Below, piece by piece: positions 32,485-40,574 of a stretch of DNA of 44,129 nt. The notes under the pieces are model-generated. The model saw nothing but the letters and a program-made list of their open reading frames with translations, ran no database searches and was not told the origin of the DNA. Position 1 is the first letter of the stretch. Each line of letters begins with the position of its first letter. The translations under genes and the position numbers were made by a program. This stretch comes from an uncultured Aquabacterium sp. (GTDB lineage: Bacteria; Pseudomonadota; Gammaproteobacteria; Burkholderiales; Burkholderiaceae_C): positions 1 to 44,129 of the forward strand of contig CALMIF010000352.1 in NCBI GenBank assembly GCA_937864045.1, in the 5' to 3' direction.

Positions 32485-34169
32485 TGGGGCAGGGCTTGGG
32501 CGAAGGCAGCGCGCAATCGGGTGGCGTCCAGCGTCAGCCAGCGCGCACAGACATGCTGGTCCGGCCGCAGCAGGTAGGCGCCACCGCTTCCGGGCACGCC
32601 GTAGCGGGCGCGCACATGGCCGTCGGCATCGGCGAAGCACTGGTCGGCGCCTTGCACCGCTGCCGTGCCGATGGCGGTGATGCGCACCGCGACGCCGCGT
32701 GCACGCACGGCATCCACCTCGGCCAGCAGCGGCGCGGGCACGGCGCCGGCCGGGTTGAAGAGCAGCAGCTCGAAGCCGCCGCCCAGGTGATCGAGCAGGA
32801 AGTCGTCGGCGCCCAGGCGCACGTTGCGCGGCGGCGCACCACGCGCCGGGCCGGCGGTGAACAGGCCATCGTCGTCGCCGGTGGCGTTCAGCATCGAGTG
32901 TGTGTATTCGTGCGGCCGCGAGGTGCGCCAGTGGTAGAGCGGGCGCACGAAGTCATGCTGGAGCGACAGCGACAGCACCGCGTCGCGCAGCAGCTGGAAG
33001 CCGCGCGTGGGCGGCGTCATGAAGCGGGTGCTCTTGCCGGCCTCGTCGATGATCTCGCGCGCCGCGCCGACGCGTTCGGCGCTGTAGTTGGCCAGCAACC
33101 GCTCGCCGGCCAGGCCCTTGACCACATGGGCCAGGTGCCAGCCCAGCGACTGCGCATCCTGGAAGGCGGTGTTGGCGCCGCGCACGCCGAAGATCGGCAG
33201 CAGGTGGGCCGCATCACCGGTGAACAGCACGCGGCCGCTGCGGTAGTCGGGCAGGGTCAGCGTGCGGGCCGAGTACACCGAGGCCCAGTCCATCTCCCAC
33301 GGGGCGCCGGCGTGGCCCACCATCGCCAGCGTGGCGTCGATGCGGGCCTTCAGGCTCTCGGGCTTGAGCGCCTGCTCGGGTGTCTCGCCCGTGGGCAACT
33401 GGTAGTCCACGCGCCAGATGCCGTGCGGCTCGCGGTGCATCAGCACGGTGTTGCCGGGGTTCCAGTCGGGGTCGAAGAAGGCCAGGCGCTCGGTGGGCAG
33501 GGGCAGGTCGACGCGGATGTCGGCGATGACGAAGAAGCCCTCGTAGGACGCGCCCTCCAGCTTCAGGTCGAGCATGCTGCGCAGCGGCGAGCGGCCGCCG
33601 TCGGCCGCCACCACCCAGTCGGCGGGCAGGGTGTAGTCACCGGCCGGCGTGTCCACCGTCAGCACCGCGTGGTCGGCGTGCTGGGCGATGGCGGTGACCT
33701 TGTTGCCCCAGCGGAAGTCGATCAGCGGCTGCGCCTTGCAGGCGTCGACCAGGAACTCCTCCAGGGACTGCTGCTGGATGTTCAGCATCGGGAAGAAGCG
33801 GTCGTCTGGGTCGTGCGGCGCCGCCATGCGGAAGACGCGCTGGCCGCGGTAGAACGAGTTGCCGTTGCGCCAGGGCAGGCCGGCTTCGGTCATCCGCGCG
33901 GCCACGCCCACCTGCTGCAGGATCTCCATCGACCGCCGGGTGAAGACGATGGCCCGGCTGCCCAGCGACACCTGCAGTTCGCTTTCCAGCACGACCGAGG
34001 GCACGCCGTGGCGCGCCAGTTCCAGCGCCGTCACCATGCCCGCCGGGCCCGAGCCGACGATCACCACCGGCACCCGTGGCTGGGCGCTGCCGGCGGCCGG
34101 CAGCCAGGGCGCGTGCACCTGGTAGCGGTAGTAGATCGAGTGGCGGGGCGTGGCGTCGGGTTGGTGCAT
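32481..34169 (-). CDS. FAD-dependent aromatic monooxygenase (PheA/TfdB/MhpA type)
   Basis: A 562-residue class-A flavoprotein hydroxylase. The dinucleotide motif GSGPAG is at 39-44, the DG motif near residue 190 (DWVVAADGGRSPLR), and the GD motif near 315 (GRVLFTGDAAHLLPIFGVRGANTAFQDAQSLGWHLA). A C-terminal thioredoxin-like domain of about 150 residues follows, as in phenol-type hydroxylases. It uses NAD(P)H and O2 to hydroxylate a phenolic acid. It heads an operon with DUF2783, VOC and fahA, divergent from a Bug receptor and MarR, with two operator palindromes between. Confidence 0.92.
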   Translation of the reverse strand: MHQPDATPRHSIYYRYQVHAPWLPAAGSAQPRVPVVIVGSGPAGMVTALELARHGVPSVVLESELQVSLGSRAIVFTRRSMEILQQVGVAARMTEAGLPWRNGNSFYRGQRVFRMAAPHDPDDRFFPMLNIQQQSLEEFLVDACKAQPLIDFRWGNKVTAIAQHADHAVLTVDTPAGDYTLPADWVVAADGGRSPLRSMLDLKLEGASYEGFFVIADIRVDLPLPTERLAFFDPDWNPGNTVLMHREPHGIWRVDYQLPTGETPEQALKPESLKARIDATLAMVGHAGAPWEMDWASVYSARTLTLPDYRSGRVLFTGDAAHLLPIFGVRGANTAFQDAQSLGWHLAHVVKGLAGERLLANYSAERVGAAREIIDEAGKSTRFMTPPTRGFQLLRDAVLSLSLQHDFVRPLYHWRTSRPHEYTHSMLNATGDDDGLFTAGPARGAPPRNVRLGADDFLLDHLGGGFELLLFNPAGAVPAPLLAEVDAVRARGVAVRITAIGTAAVQGADQCFADADGHVRARYGVPGSGGAYLLRPDQHVCARWLTLDATRLRAAFAQALPQ

Positions 34170-34182
34170 CGGGCGACCTTTG

Positions 34183-34196
34183 GTTGCGAGCGCAAC
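34183..34196. promoter_or_regulatory. MarR operator 1
   Basis: GTTGCGAGCGCAAC is a perfect 6-2-6 palindrome, 14 bases upstream of the monooxygenase start. It has the same arms as the site at 34243-34256, and the flanks TTGG / CCAA make the two sites an extended inverted pair. Confidence 0.85.
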
Positions 34197-34242
34197 GAGT
34201 TTGCCAAGATCAAGGCGGCAGCGCGATGCGCAAATCTACTTA

Positions 34243-34256
34243 GTTGCGCTCGCAAC
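34243..34256. promoter_or_regulatory. MarR operator 2
   Basis: GTTGCGCTCGCAAC is a perfect palindrome identical in both arms to operator 1, with centres 60 bases apart. It lies on the side of the Bug-marR genes, so one repressor could control both directions. Confidence 0.85.
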
Positions 34257-34332
34257 CAAAATCGCGGACAGTGCGTGTTGATGCGGGTCAACCCGCCTGC
34301 CGATGCTTCCACTGTTCCGATCCGGAGTTTTC

Positions 34333-35295
34333 ATGGTCCTGACCCTCGCCCGCCGCGGCGCCCTTGCCCTGCTTGCCAGCCCGTTGCTGGCCTTCGCGTT
34401 CCCTGACAAGCCCATCGAATGGGTCGTGCCTTATCCCGCCGGCGGCGGCACCGATGTGGTGGCCCGCACCCTGGCCGAGCAGATGGGCAAGACCCTGGGC
34501 GCCACCATCGTCATCAACAACAAGCCCGGCGCGGCGACCAACATCGGCGCCGACTACGCCGCCAAGGCCAAGGCCGACGGCCATGTGCTGCTGAGCGCCG
34601 ACACCGCGACCCTGGCGGCCAACCCCTTCCTGTACGCCAAGCTGGCCTACGACGTGGAGAAGGACTTTGCGCCGGTGGGCCTGATGGCGCGCTTTCCGAT
34701 GATCCTGGTGGTGAACCCGTCGGTGCCCGCCAAGACCCTGGCCGAGTTCACCACCTGGGCCAAGGCGCAATCCGGCGGTGCCAGCTTCGCCACGCCGGGC
34801 GCCGGCAGCCCGCACCATCTGGCCACCGAGCTGCTGAAGGCGCGCCTGGGCGTGCCGCTGACGCATGTGCCCTACCGTGGCGCGGCACCGGCGGTGCAGG
34901 ACGTGGTCGGCGGCCAGGTGCCGTTCATGTTCGTCGACACCGCCAGCGGCTACCCGCACATCCTGTCGGGCAAGCTGCGTCCGCTGGGCGTGGCCAGCCC
35001 GAAGCGGGTGAAGAACTTCGAGACTATTCCCACCCTGGCCGAGCAGGGCCTGAAGGGTTTCGAGGCCTACGCCTGGCAGGGCCTGGTGGTGCCCGCGGCC
35101 ACGCCGCAGCCGGTGGTTGGCCAGTTGGCCAAGGCCCTGCGCGCGGCGCTGGACACCACCACCGTCAAGGCCCGCTTCCAGACCCTGGGCCTGGAGGCCA
35201 TTCCGAGCACGGCCCAGGAGATGGCCGACTACGCCCGCGCCGAGCGCGCCAAGTGGGGCGAGGTGATCCGCAGCGCCAACATCAAGCTGGACTGA
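34333..35295 (+). CDS. Bug/TctC-family periplasmic receptor
   Basis: A 320-residue receptor with a signal peptide (RRGALALLASPLLAFA). Motifs are IEWVVPYPAGGGTDVVARTLAEQM, NNKPGAATNIGADYAAKAKADGHVLL, LTHVPYRGAAPAVQDVVGGQVPF and ETIPTLAEQGLKG. The ATG at 34333 has GGAG 5 bases upstream. It precedes marR by 4 bases and is divergent from the aromatic operon, so the bound ligand is probably the aromatic acid or a related carboxylate. Confidence 0.93.
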   Translation: MVLTLARRGALALLASPLLAFAFPDKPIEWVVPYPAGGGTDVVARTLAEQMGKTLGATIVINNKPGAATNIGADYAAKAKADGHVLLSADTATLAANPFLYAKLAYDVEKDFAPVGLMARFPMILVVNPSVPAKTLAEFTTWAKAQSGGASFATPGAGSPHHLATELLKARLGVPLTHVPYRGAAPAVQDVVGGQVPFMFVDTASGYPHILSGKLRPLGVASPKRVKNFETIPTLAEQGLKGFEAYAWQGLVVPAATPQPVVGQLAKALRAALDTTTVKARFQTLGLEAIPSTAQEMADYARAERAKWGEVIRSANIKLD

Positions 35296-35299
35296 GGCC

Positions 35300-35773
35300 G
35301 TGCCTCGCAGCGCGCCGTTCCGGCTCGACCGCAGCGTCACCCACCGCCTGCACACGCTGGGCAAGCTGACCGACCGGGTGACGCAGCAGGCCTACCTGGC
35401 CGACGCCGGCATGGCCCTGGGCGAGGGCCGCTGCCTGTCGGCCGTGGCCTCGTTCGGGCCGCTGTCGGTCAACGACCTGGCGGGCCTGGCCAACCTGAAC
35501 AAGGGCCAGGCCAGCCGCGCCGCCCAGGCCCTGGTCGAGCGCGGCCTGGTGTCCAAGACCGCCGCACCCAGCGACGGCCGCGGCGTGCTGCTGGCGCTGA
35601 CCGAGGCCGGCGCGCAGCAGTGGGCGCGGCTGCAGCCGGTGATCGAGCGGCGCAATGCACAGATCACCGCCTGCCTGTCGACCGATGAACTGGCGCTGCT
35701 CGACGGGCTGCTCGACCGGCTGCTGGCCCAGGCGCGGCTGCACGCCGGCGCTGAGCCGTCGGTCGAGGATTGA
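35300..35773 (+). CDS. MarR-family transcriptional regulator
   Basis: A 157-residue winged-helix regulator: LSVNDLAGLANLNKGQASRAAQALVERGLVSKTAAPSDGRGVLLALTEAG covers the recognition helix and the wing with the conserved D-x-R. GTG start at 35300, 4 bases after the receptor stop, so the two are cotranscribed. The paired GTTGCG-N2-CGCAAC palindromes upstream of the receptor are the natural targets. Confidence 0.92.
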   Translation: MPRSAPFRLDRSVTHRLHTLGKLTDRVTQQAYLADAGMALGEGRCLSAVASFGPLSVNDLAGLANLNKGQASRAAQALVERGLVSKTAAPSDGRGVLLALTEAGAQQWARLQPVIERRNAQITACLSTDELALLDGLLDRLLAQARLHAGAEPSVED

Positions 35774-35838
35774 CACGATTGCCGCCGCGGCACTGCGCGG
35801 CGGCCCTGGCACCATCACAGGCCCAAGGAGACGTCCGC

Positions 35839-36295
35839 ATGCACCCTGTCCGCCGCCACGTTGTTCGCGCTGCCCTGGCCGTCCTGGCCATGGCGGCCAT
35901 GTTGTCGGGCCCACCCGCCCACGCCCAGGCCTGGCCGTCGCGCCAGGTCACGCTGATCAACAACTTCCCGCCCGGCGGGCCGTCGGACATCCTGGCGCGC
36001 GGCGTGGCCGCAGCTGGCGCCCCAACTGCCCACGGTGGCCGAGCTGGGGCTGAAGGCGCTGGAATCCGAAGTGCTGTACCTGGTGATGGCGCCCGCGGCC
36101 ACGCCCGACGCGGTGCTGCAGCCGCTGGCCCGGGCGATTGCCGACGCCCTGCAGCGCCCCGAGATGCAGGCCCGGATGAAGGGCCTGGACCTGGTCTACG
36201 AAGGCCAGACCGGCGCTGCGGCGGCCAAGCGCCTGGCTGACTTGAATGCACGTGATGGCGAGCTGGTGCGCAGCACCGGCATGAAGGCGGAGTGA
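35839..36295 (+). pseudogene. Bug/TctC-family receptor with a large internal deletion
   Basis: ATG at 35839 behind AAGGAG opens a signal peptide and the N-terminus WPSRQVTLINNFPPGGPSDILARGVAA. At about 36005-36018 the sequence jumps to the C-terminal third, PQLPTVAELGLKALESEVLYLVMAPAATPDAVLQPLARAIADAL, now in a different frame, ending at 36295. About 180 residues, most of the two ligand-binding lobes, are missing. The sulfatase gene starts 3 bases later, so the receptor once probably supplied its operon with substrate. Confidence 0.9.
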
Positions 36296-36297
36296 AC

Positions 36298-37647
36298 ATG
36301 ACCGGAACGACCAAGCGACCGAACATCATCTTCATCGTCAGCGACGACCTGGGCTACGCCGACCTGGGCTGCTACGGCGGCCGGCAGGCGCCCTTCGGCG
36401 CGGTGTCGCCGCACATCGACGCCCTGGCCGCCGGCGGTCTGCGGCTGACCGAGGGCTACAGCAATTCGCCGGTGTGCTCGCCCACGCGCTTCGCGATGAT
36501 CACCATGCGCTGGCAGTACCGGCTGCGCGGCGCGCTGGAAGAACCCATCAACAGCCGCAGCAAGGGCGACCCCCGGCTGGGCCTGCCGCCGGAGATCCCC
36601 ACCCTGCCGTCGCTGCTGCGCGAGGCCGGCTACGCCACCGCGCTGATCGGCAAGTGGCACCTGGGCTACCCGCCGCACTTCGGCCCGCTGCGCTCGGGCT
36701 ACGACGAGTTCTTCGGCATCATGGCCGGCGGGGTCGACTACTTCACCCACTGCAGCAGCGCCGGCCACCACGACATGTTCGTGGGCGAAGAGCCGCACCG
36801 CGAGGTGGGCTACCTGACCGACCTGCTGTCGCAGCGTGCCGTCGACCTGGTGCAGCGGCGCGCGGCCGACGCCCGCGGCGGCAAGCCCTTCTTCCTGAGC
36901 CTGCACTACACCGCGCCGCACTGGCCCTGGGAGACCCGCGACGACGCACACATCGCGCCCGCGCTGGCGAAGAACCTGTTCCACCTGGACGGCGGCAACG
37001 TGGATGCCTATCGCCGCATGATCCACCACATGGACGAGGGCATCGGCCACATCGTCGCCACGCTGCGCACCGAAGGCCTGCTCGACGACACGCTGATCGT
37101 CTTCACCAGCGACAACGGCGGCGAGCGCTTCAGTGACAACTGGCCCCTGGTGGGCGGCAAGATGGACCTGACCGAAGGCGGCATCCGCGTGCCCTGGATC
37201 GCCCACTGGCCGGCGGTGATTCCGGCCGGCAGCACCAGCGCCCAGCACTGCCTGACCATGGACTGGTCGGCGACCATGCTCGACGTCGGCGGCGGCACGC
37301 CGCACCCCGACTGGCCGATCGACGGCGTGTCGCTGGCCGCGCTGCTGCGCGACCCGAGCCACCGCTTCGACCGACCGACCGATCGACCACTCGCCTGGCG
37401 CATGAACCACCGTGGCCAGCGGGCGTTGCGCGACGGCCCCTGGAAGTACCTGCAGGTCGACGGCCACGAGTACCTGTTCGACATCAGCGCCGACGCCCGC
37501 GAGCGCGCCAACCTGGCCAAGCGCGAGCCGCAGCGGCTGGCCGCGATGCGCGATCGCTGGCTGGCCTGGGACGCGACCCTGCCGCCGATTCCGCCCGATG
37601 CCAGCGTCAGCCTGGGCTTCGGCGCGGCCGACATGCCGCAGCGCTAA
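36298..37647 (+). CDS. Sulfatase (arylsulfatase, formylglycine-dependent)
   Basis: A 449-residue type-I sulfatase. The metal ligands Asp16-Asp17 (IFIVSDDLGYADLGCYG), the formylglycine motif C60-S-P-T-R, GKWHLG, and FTSDNGGE (metal Asp/Asn) are all present. After CSPTR the usual L-T-G-R element reads I-T-M-R, with Met in place of Gly at the eleventh position. No signal peptide is evident, so it is probably cytoplasmic. The C-terminus overlaps the convergent photolyase-like gene by 4 bases (stops TAA and TAG share CTAA). It hydrolyses a sulfate ester of unknown identity. Confidence 0.91.
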   Translation: MTGTTKRPNIIFIVSDDLGYADLGCYGGRQAPFGAVSPHIDALAAGGLRLTEGYSNSPVCSPTRFAMITMRWQYRLRGALEEPINSRSKGDPRLGLPPEIPTLPSLLREAGYATALIGKWHLGYPPHFGPLRSGYDEFFGIMAGGVDYFTHCSSAGHHDMFVGEEPHREVGYLTDLLSQRAVDLVQRRAADARGGKPFFLSLHYTAPHWPWETRDDAHIAPALAKNLFHLDGGNVDAYRRMIHHMDEGIGHIVATLRTEGLLDDTLIVFTSDNGGERFSDNWPLVGGKMDLTEGGIRVPWIAHWPAVIPAGSTSAQHCLTMDWSATMLDVGGGTPHPDWPIDGVSLAALLRDPSHRFDRPTDRPLAWRMNHRGQRALRDGPWKYLQVDGHEYLFDISADARERANLAKREPQRLAAMRDRWLAWDATLPPIPPDASVSLGFGAADMPQR

Positions 37648-38837
37648 GCGTCGGCGGGCGCGGCGGGCAGCAGCTCGGCCGCGTCGTGCAGGCCGCGGGT
37701 GGCGCGCGTCCACCACTGCGAGAACGAATCGCAGCGCCGGTCCACGGTTGGGAAAAGCACGGGCGGCGGCGTCACCTCGGCCCAACTGGCCAACCAGCGG
37801 TCGATGTGCGGATCGCCCACGCTGCGCACCCGCCGGGCACCGGCCAGCGCCGCGCCGATGGCGGCAGCGTCGCCCCACCAGCGCAGCGGCGCCAGATCGG
37901 CCATGCGCGTGCCGACGAAGTGCCAGCGGCGCGCCGACCACGGCCACGAGGCGTGGAAGTCGGCGAGGAGGACGCCCAGCACCTGCGCACCGGCCGGCAG
38001 ATCGGCGGGCAGTTCGCCCAGGGCCCAGGGGTGGACCAGCCAGACATCGCGGTCGGCGACGGCGGCCGCATCGGGCGGCTGCAGGCCCAGGTCTGCGGGT
38101 GGCGCATGCAGCAGCGCCGGTTCGTCGACGGGCGCGCCGCTGCCGGCCGGCGCCACCGCGCTGGCGTCACGTGCGAACAGGTCCAGGGCTTCATAGGTCG
38201 CATCGACCACTGTGCCCGGGCTGTGCCAGGCTGGCGGGGCGAAGCGGGCCACGTTCTCGGCGTTGAAGAGATACGGCTTGTGACTGCCGGTGCCGGCCAC
38301 CCATTGCCAGCTGAGGTGGTTGCTGGCGAGGTCGCCATCGAGCAGATGGGCGTGGAGCCAATCGGCACCGGCGCGCCAGTGCACCTTGCGCAGGTGCACC
38401 AGATAACTGGCCAGCCACATGCGCGCATGGTTGTGCAGCGTGCCGGTGGCATACAGCGTGCGCACTGCCTGGTCGACCACTGGCACGCCGGTGGCGGCCT
38501 GGCGCACATCGGCGGGCACTGCGCGGGCATAGGCCGCATCGGGCAGCGGGCCGGCGTGCAGCGACTCGAAGATGCCGTCGCCGCGCTGCGCCCACACATG
38601 GCGGAAGAACGCCCGCCAGCCCAGTTCGAACACGAACTTGTGCTGCACCGCCAGCGGCTGGCGGGCAAGCACGCCGGCCAGCACCTCGGGCAGGCTGACG
38701 ATGCCGTGGGTGAGCCAGGGCGACAGCCCGCTGACCGCGCCGTCGATGGCATTGCGGGTGCGCGCATAGTCGGCCGGGCGCACGGCGGCGATGCGCGCCA
38801 GCGCGGCGGCGCGGGTGGCCTCGATCGCCTCAGCCAT
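37644..38837 (-). CDS. Cryptochrome/photolyase-like protein with the FAD domain at the N-terminus
   Basis: A 397-residue protein. Residues about 15-225 match the helical FAD-binding domain of photolyases: SGLSPWLTHGIVSLPEVL, FELGWRAFFRHVW, GVPVVDQAVRTLYATGTLHNHARMWLASYLV and DGDLASNHLSWQWVAGTGSHKPYLFNAENVARFAP. The N-terminal alpha/beta domain of ordinary photolyases is absent in front. Instead about 130 residues follow (VWLVHPWALGELPADLPAGAQVLGVLL... WWGDAAAIGAALAGARRV) that look alpha/beta, possibly that domain moved to the C-terminus. The ATG at 38837 overlaps the end of phrB by 8 bases. Confidence 0.85.
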   Translation of the reverse strand: MAEAIEATRAAALARIAAVRPADYARTRNAIDGAVSGLSPWLTHGIVSLPEVLAGVLARQPLAVQHKFVFELGWRAFFRHVWAQRGDGIFESLHAGPLPDAAYARAVPADVRQAATGVPVVDQAVRTLYATGTLHNHARMWLASYLVHLRKVHWRAGADWLHAHLLDGDLASNHLSWQWVAGTGSHKPYLFNAENVARFAPPAWHSPGTVVDATYEALDLFARDASAVAPAGSGAPVDEPALLHAPPADLGLQPPDAAAVADRDVWLVHPWALGELPADLPAGAQVLGVLLADFHASWPWSARRWHFVGTRMADLAPLRWWGDAAAIGAALAGARRVRSVGDPHIDRWLASWAEVTPPPVLFPTVDRRCDSFSQWWTRATRGLHDAAELLPAAPADA

Positions 38838-40395
38838 GGTCGGCGCCCACCTCGCCGCGGCGAATGGCGTCGGCGCGCTGCTGCACCGCGTCGCGCTCGG
38901 CATCGTCCAGCCGCGCCAGGTTCTTCACCTGCAGCGCCATGCGCGGGTTGGCGGCCAGGCGCTGTTCGTGGCGCAGCAGAAAGTCCCAGTACAGCGTGGT
39001 GAAGGGGCAGGCGCGGTCGCCGGTGCGCTGGCCGGGGTCGAAGCGGCAGCCCTGGCAGTGCGGGCCCATGCGCTGGATGTACTTGCCGGTGGCCACGTAC
39101 GGCTTGCTCGCCATCAGCCCGCCGTCGGCATACAGCGCCATGCCCAGGGTGTTGGGCAGCTCCACCCATTCCACCGCGTCCACGTACACCGCCAGGTACC
39201 AGGCGTGCACCTGCTGCGGCTGCACGCCCAGCAGCAGGGCGTACAGGCCGGTCACCATCAGGCGCTGGATGTGGTGGGCATAGCCGTGGTCCAGCGTCTG
39301 CGTGATCACGTCGCGCAGGCAGGCCATGGTGGTGGCGCCGGTCCAGTACCAGGCGGGCAGGTCCTGCTGCGCGTCCAGGGCGTTCTGGTCGGCATAGGCC
39401 GGCATGCGGGTCCAGTAGATGCCGCGCACGTATTCGCGCCAGCCGATCACCTGGCGGATGAAGCCCTCGGCGCTGGCCAGCGGCACCTGGCCCGCACGGT
39501 ACGCGGCCTCGGCGGCGGCGACGATCTCGCGCGGGTGCAGCAGCTTCAGGTTCATCGCCGCGGCGATGTGGGCGTGGTACAGCCAGGGCTCGCCGGGCCA
39601 CAGCGCGTCCTGGTAGCGGCCGAACTGCGGCAGCCGCTCTGCGATGAAGCGGTGCAGCGCCTGCAGCGCCTGGGTGCGCGTCACCGGCCAGGCGAAGCTG
39701 TCGAGCCGGCCGGGGTGGCCGGGGAAGCGCTGCTCGACCAGGGCCATCACCTGGCGCGTGATGGCGTCCGGTTCAAAGGTCGCCCGCGGCGGCACCGCCC
39801 CCGGCCCGCCAGCGCCGAAGGCCTCGCGGTTGTGTGCGTCGAAGTTCCATTGCCCGCCCTCGGGCTGGTCGCCGTCCATCAGCACGCGGTGGCGCTGGCG
39901 CTGCGCGCGGTAGAAGAACTCCATGCGCAGCGACTTGCGCCCCTTGGCATGGGCGGCGAACTCGCGCACGGTGCAGAAGAAGTGGCGGTCCTCGCGCACG
40001 TCCAGCGCCAGCCCGGCCTCGGCCGCCACGGCGCGCAGGGCCTTCAGCACGCGCCAGTCGCCCGGCGCCGTCATCACCAGGCCGGCGGGCTGCAGGCGGG
40101 CGATGTCGGCGCGCAGCTGGGCGGCCAGGCTGCCCTGGTTGGCGGCATCGTCCAGCGCGGTGCAGTGCAGCGGCCGGCCGGCATCCCGCAGCGCCTGGGC
40201 AAAGTGCCGCATCGCCGCCAGGAACAGCACGGTGCGCGGCTTGCTCGACCAGACGTGGGTGGATTCCTCGGCCACCTCGGCCATCCACACCGCGTCCTGC
40301 GCGGGGTCGAAGCCGTCGAAGCCCGCCGCGTCAGGGTCGAGCTGGTCGCCCAGCACGACGACGAGGTGGCGCAGGGTGGTGGGCCGTTCAGCCAT
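38830..40395 (-). CDS. phrB: FeS bacterial cryptochrome/(6-4) photolyase PhrB
   Basis: A 521-residue DPRP-type photolyase, which repairs (6-4) photoproducts with FAD and a [4Fe-4S] cluster. Cysteines 359, 447, 450 and 463 have the spacing (88, 3, 13) of the cluster ligands of Agrobacterium PhrB. The N-terminal chromophore domain (LRHLVVVLGDQLDPDAAGF) and the FAD-domain motif WREYVRGIYW are clear. It is middle gene of a coupled trio with the DUF2256 mini-gene upstream (8-base overlap) and the photolyase-like gene downstream. Confidence 0.95.
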   Translation of the reverse strand: MAERPTTLRHLVVVLGDQLDPDAAGFDGFDPAQDAVWMAEVAEESTHVWSSKPRTVLFLAAMRHFAQALRDAGRPLHCTALDDAANQGSLAAQLRADIARLQPAGLVMTAPGDWRVLKALRAVAAEAGLALDVREDRHFFCTVREFAAHAKGRKSLRMEFFYRAQRQRHRVLMDGDQPEGGQWNFDAHNREAFGAGGPGAVPPRATFEPDAITRQVMALVEQRFPGHPGRLDSFAWPVTRTQALQALHRFIAERLPQFGRYQDALWPGEPWLYHAHIAAAMNLKLLHPREIVAAAEAAYRAGQVPLASAEGFIRQVIGWREYVRGIYWTRMPAYADQNALDAQQDLPAWYWTGATTMACLRDVITQTLDHGYAHHIQRLMVTGLYALLLGVQPQQVHAWYLAVYVDAVEWVELPNTLGMALYADGGLMASKPYVATGKYIQRMGPHCQGCRFDPGQRTGDRACPFTTLYWDFLLRHEQRLAANPRMALQVKNLARLDDAERDAVQQRADAIRRGEVGADHG

Positions 40396-40561
40396 GCGAC
40401 GGCCCGGCGCCGCGGCGGCGGCAGGCGTCGGAGCAGAACTTCACCTCGGCCCAGTTGCGTGCCCAGCGCTTGCGCCAGGTCATGGGCAGGCCGCAGACGG
40501 CGCAGGGTTTGCTGGGCAGGCTGGACTTGTTGCCGCGGAAGCCGGGGCGTGGTGCGTTCAC
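40388..40561 (-). CDS. DUF2256 zinc-ribbon-like mini-protein
   Basis: A 57-residue protein starting GTG at 40561 and ending in a stop that overlaps the phrB start by 8 bases. The sequence LPSKPCAVCGLPMTWRKRW followed by WAEVKFCSDACRRR shows two CxxC/CxxxC pairs and the Trp-Arg-Lys block of DUF2256. Such proteins are commonly found beside FeS photolyases; the function is unknown, and a role in metal binding or cluster supply is speculation. Confidence 0.88.
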   Translation of the reverse strand: MNAPRPGFRGNKSSLPSKPCAVCGLPMTWRKRWARNWAEVKFCSDACRRRGAGPSHG

Positions 40562-40574
40562 GGGGCGGTTGTGC

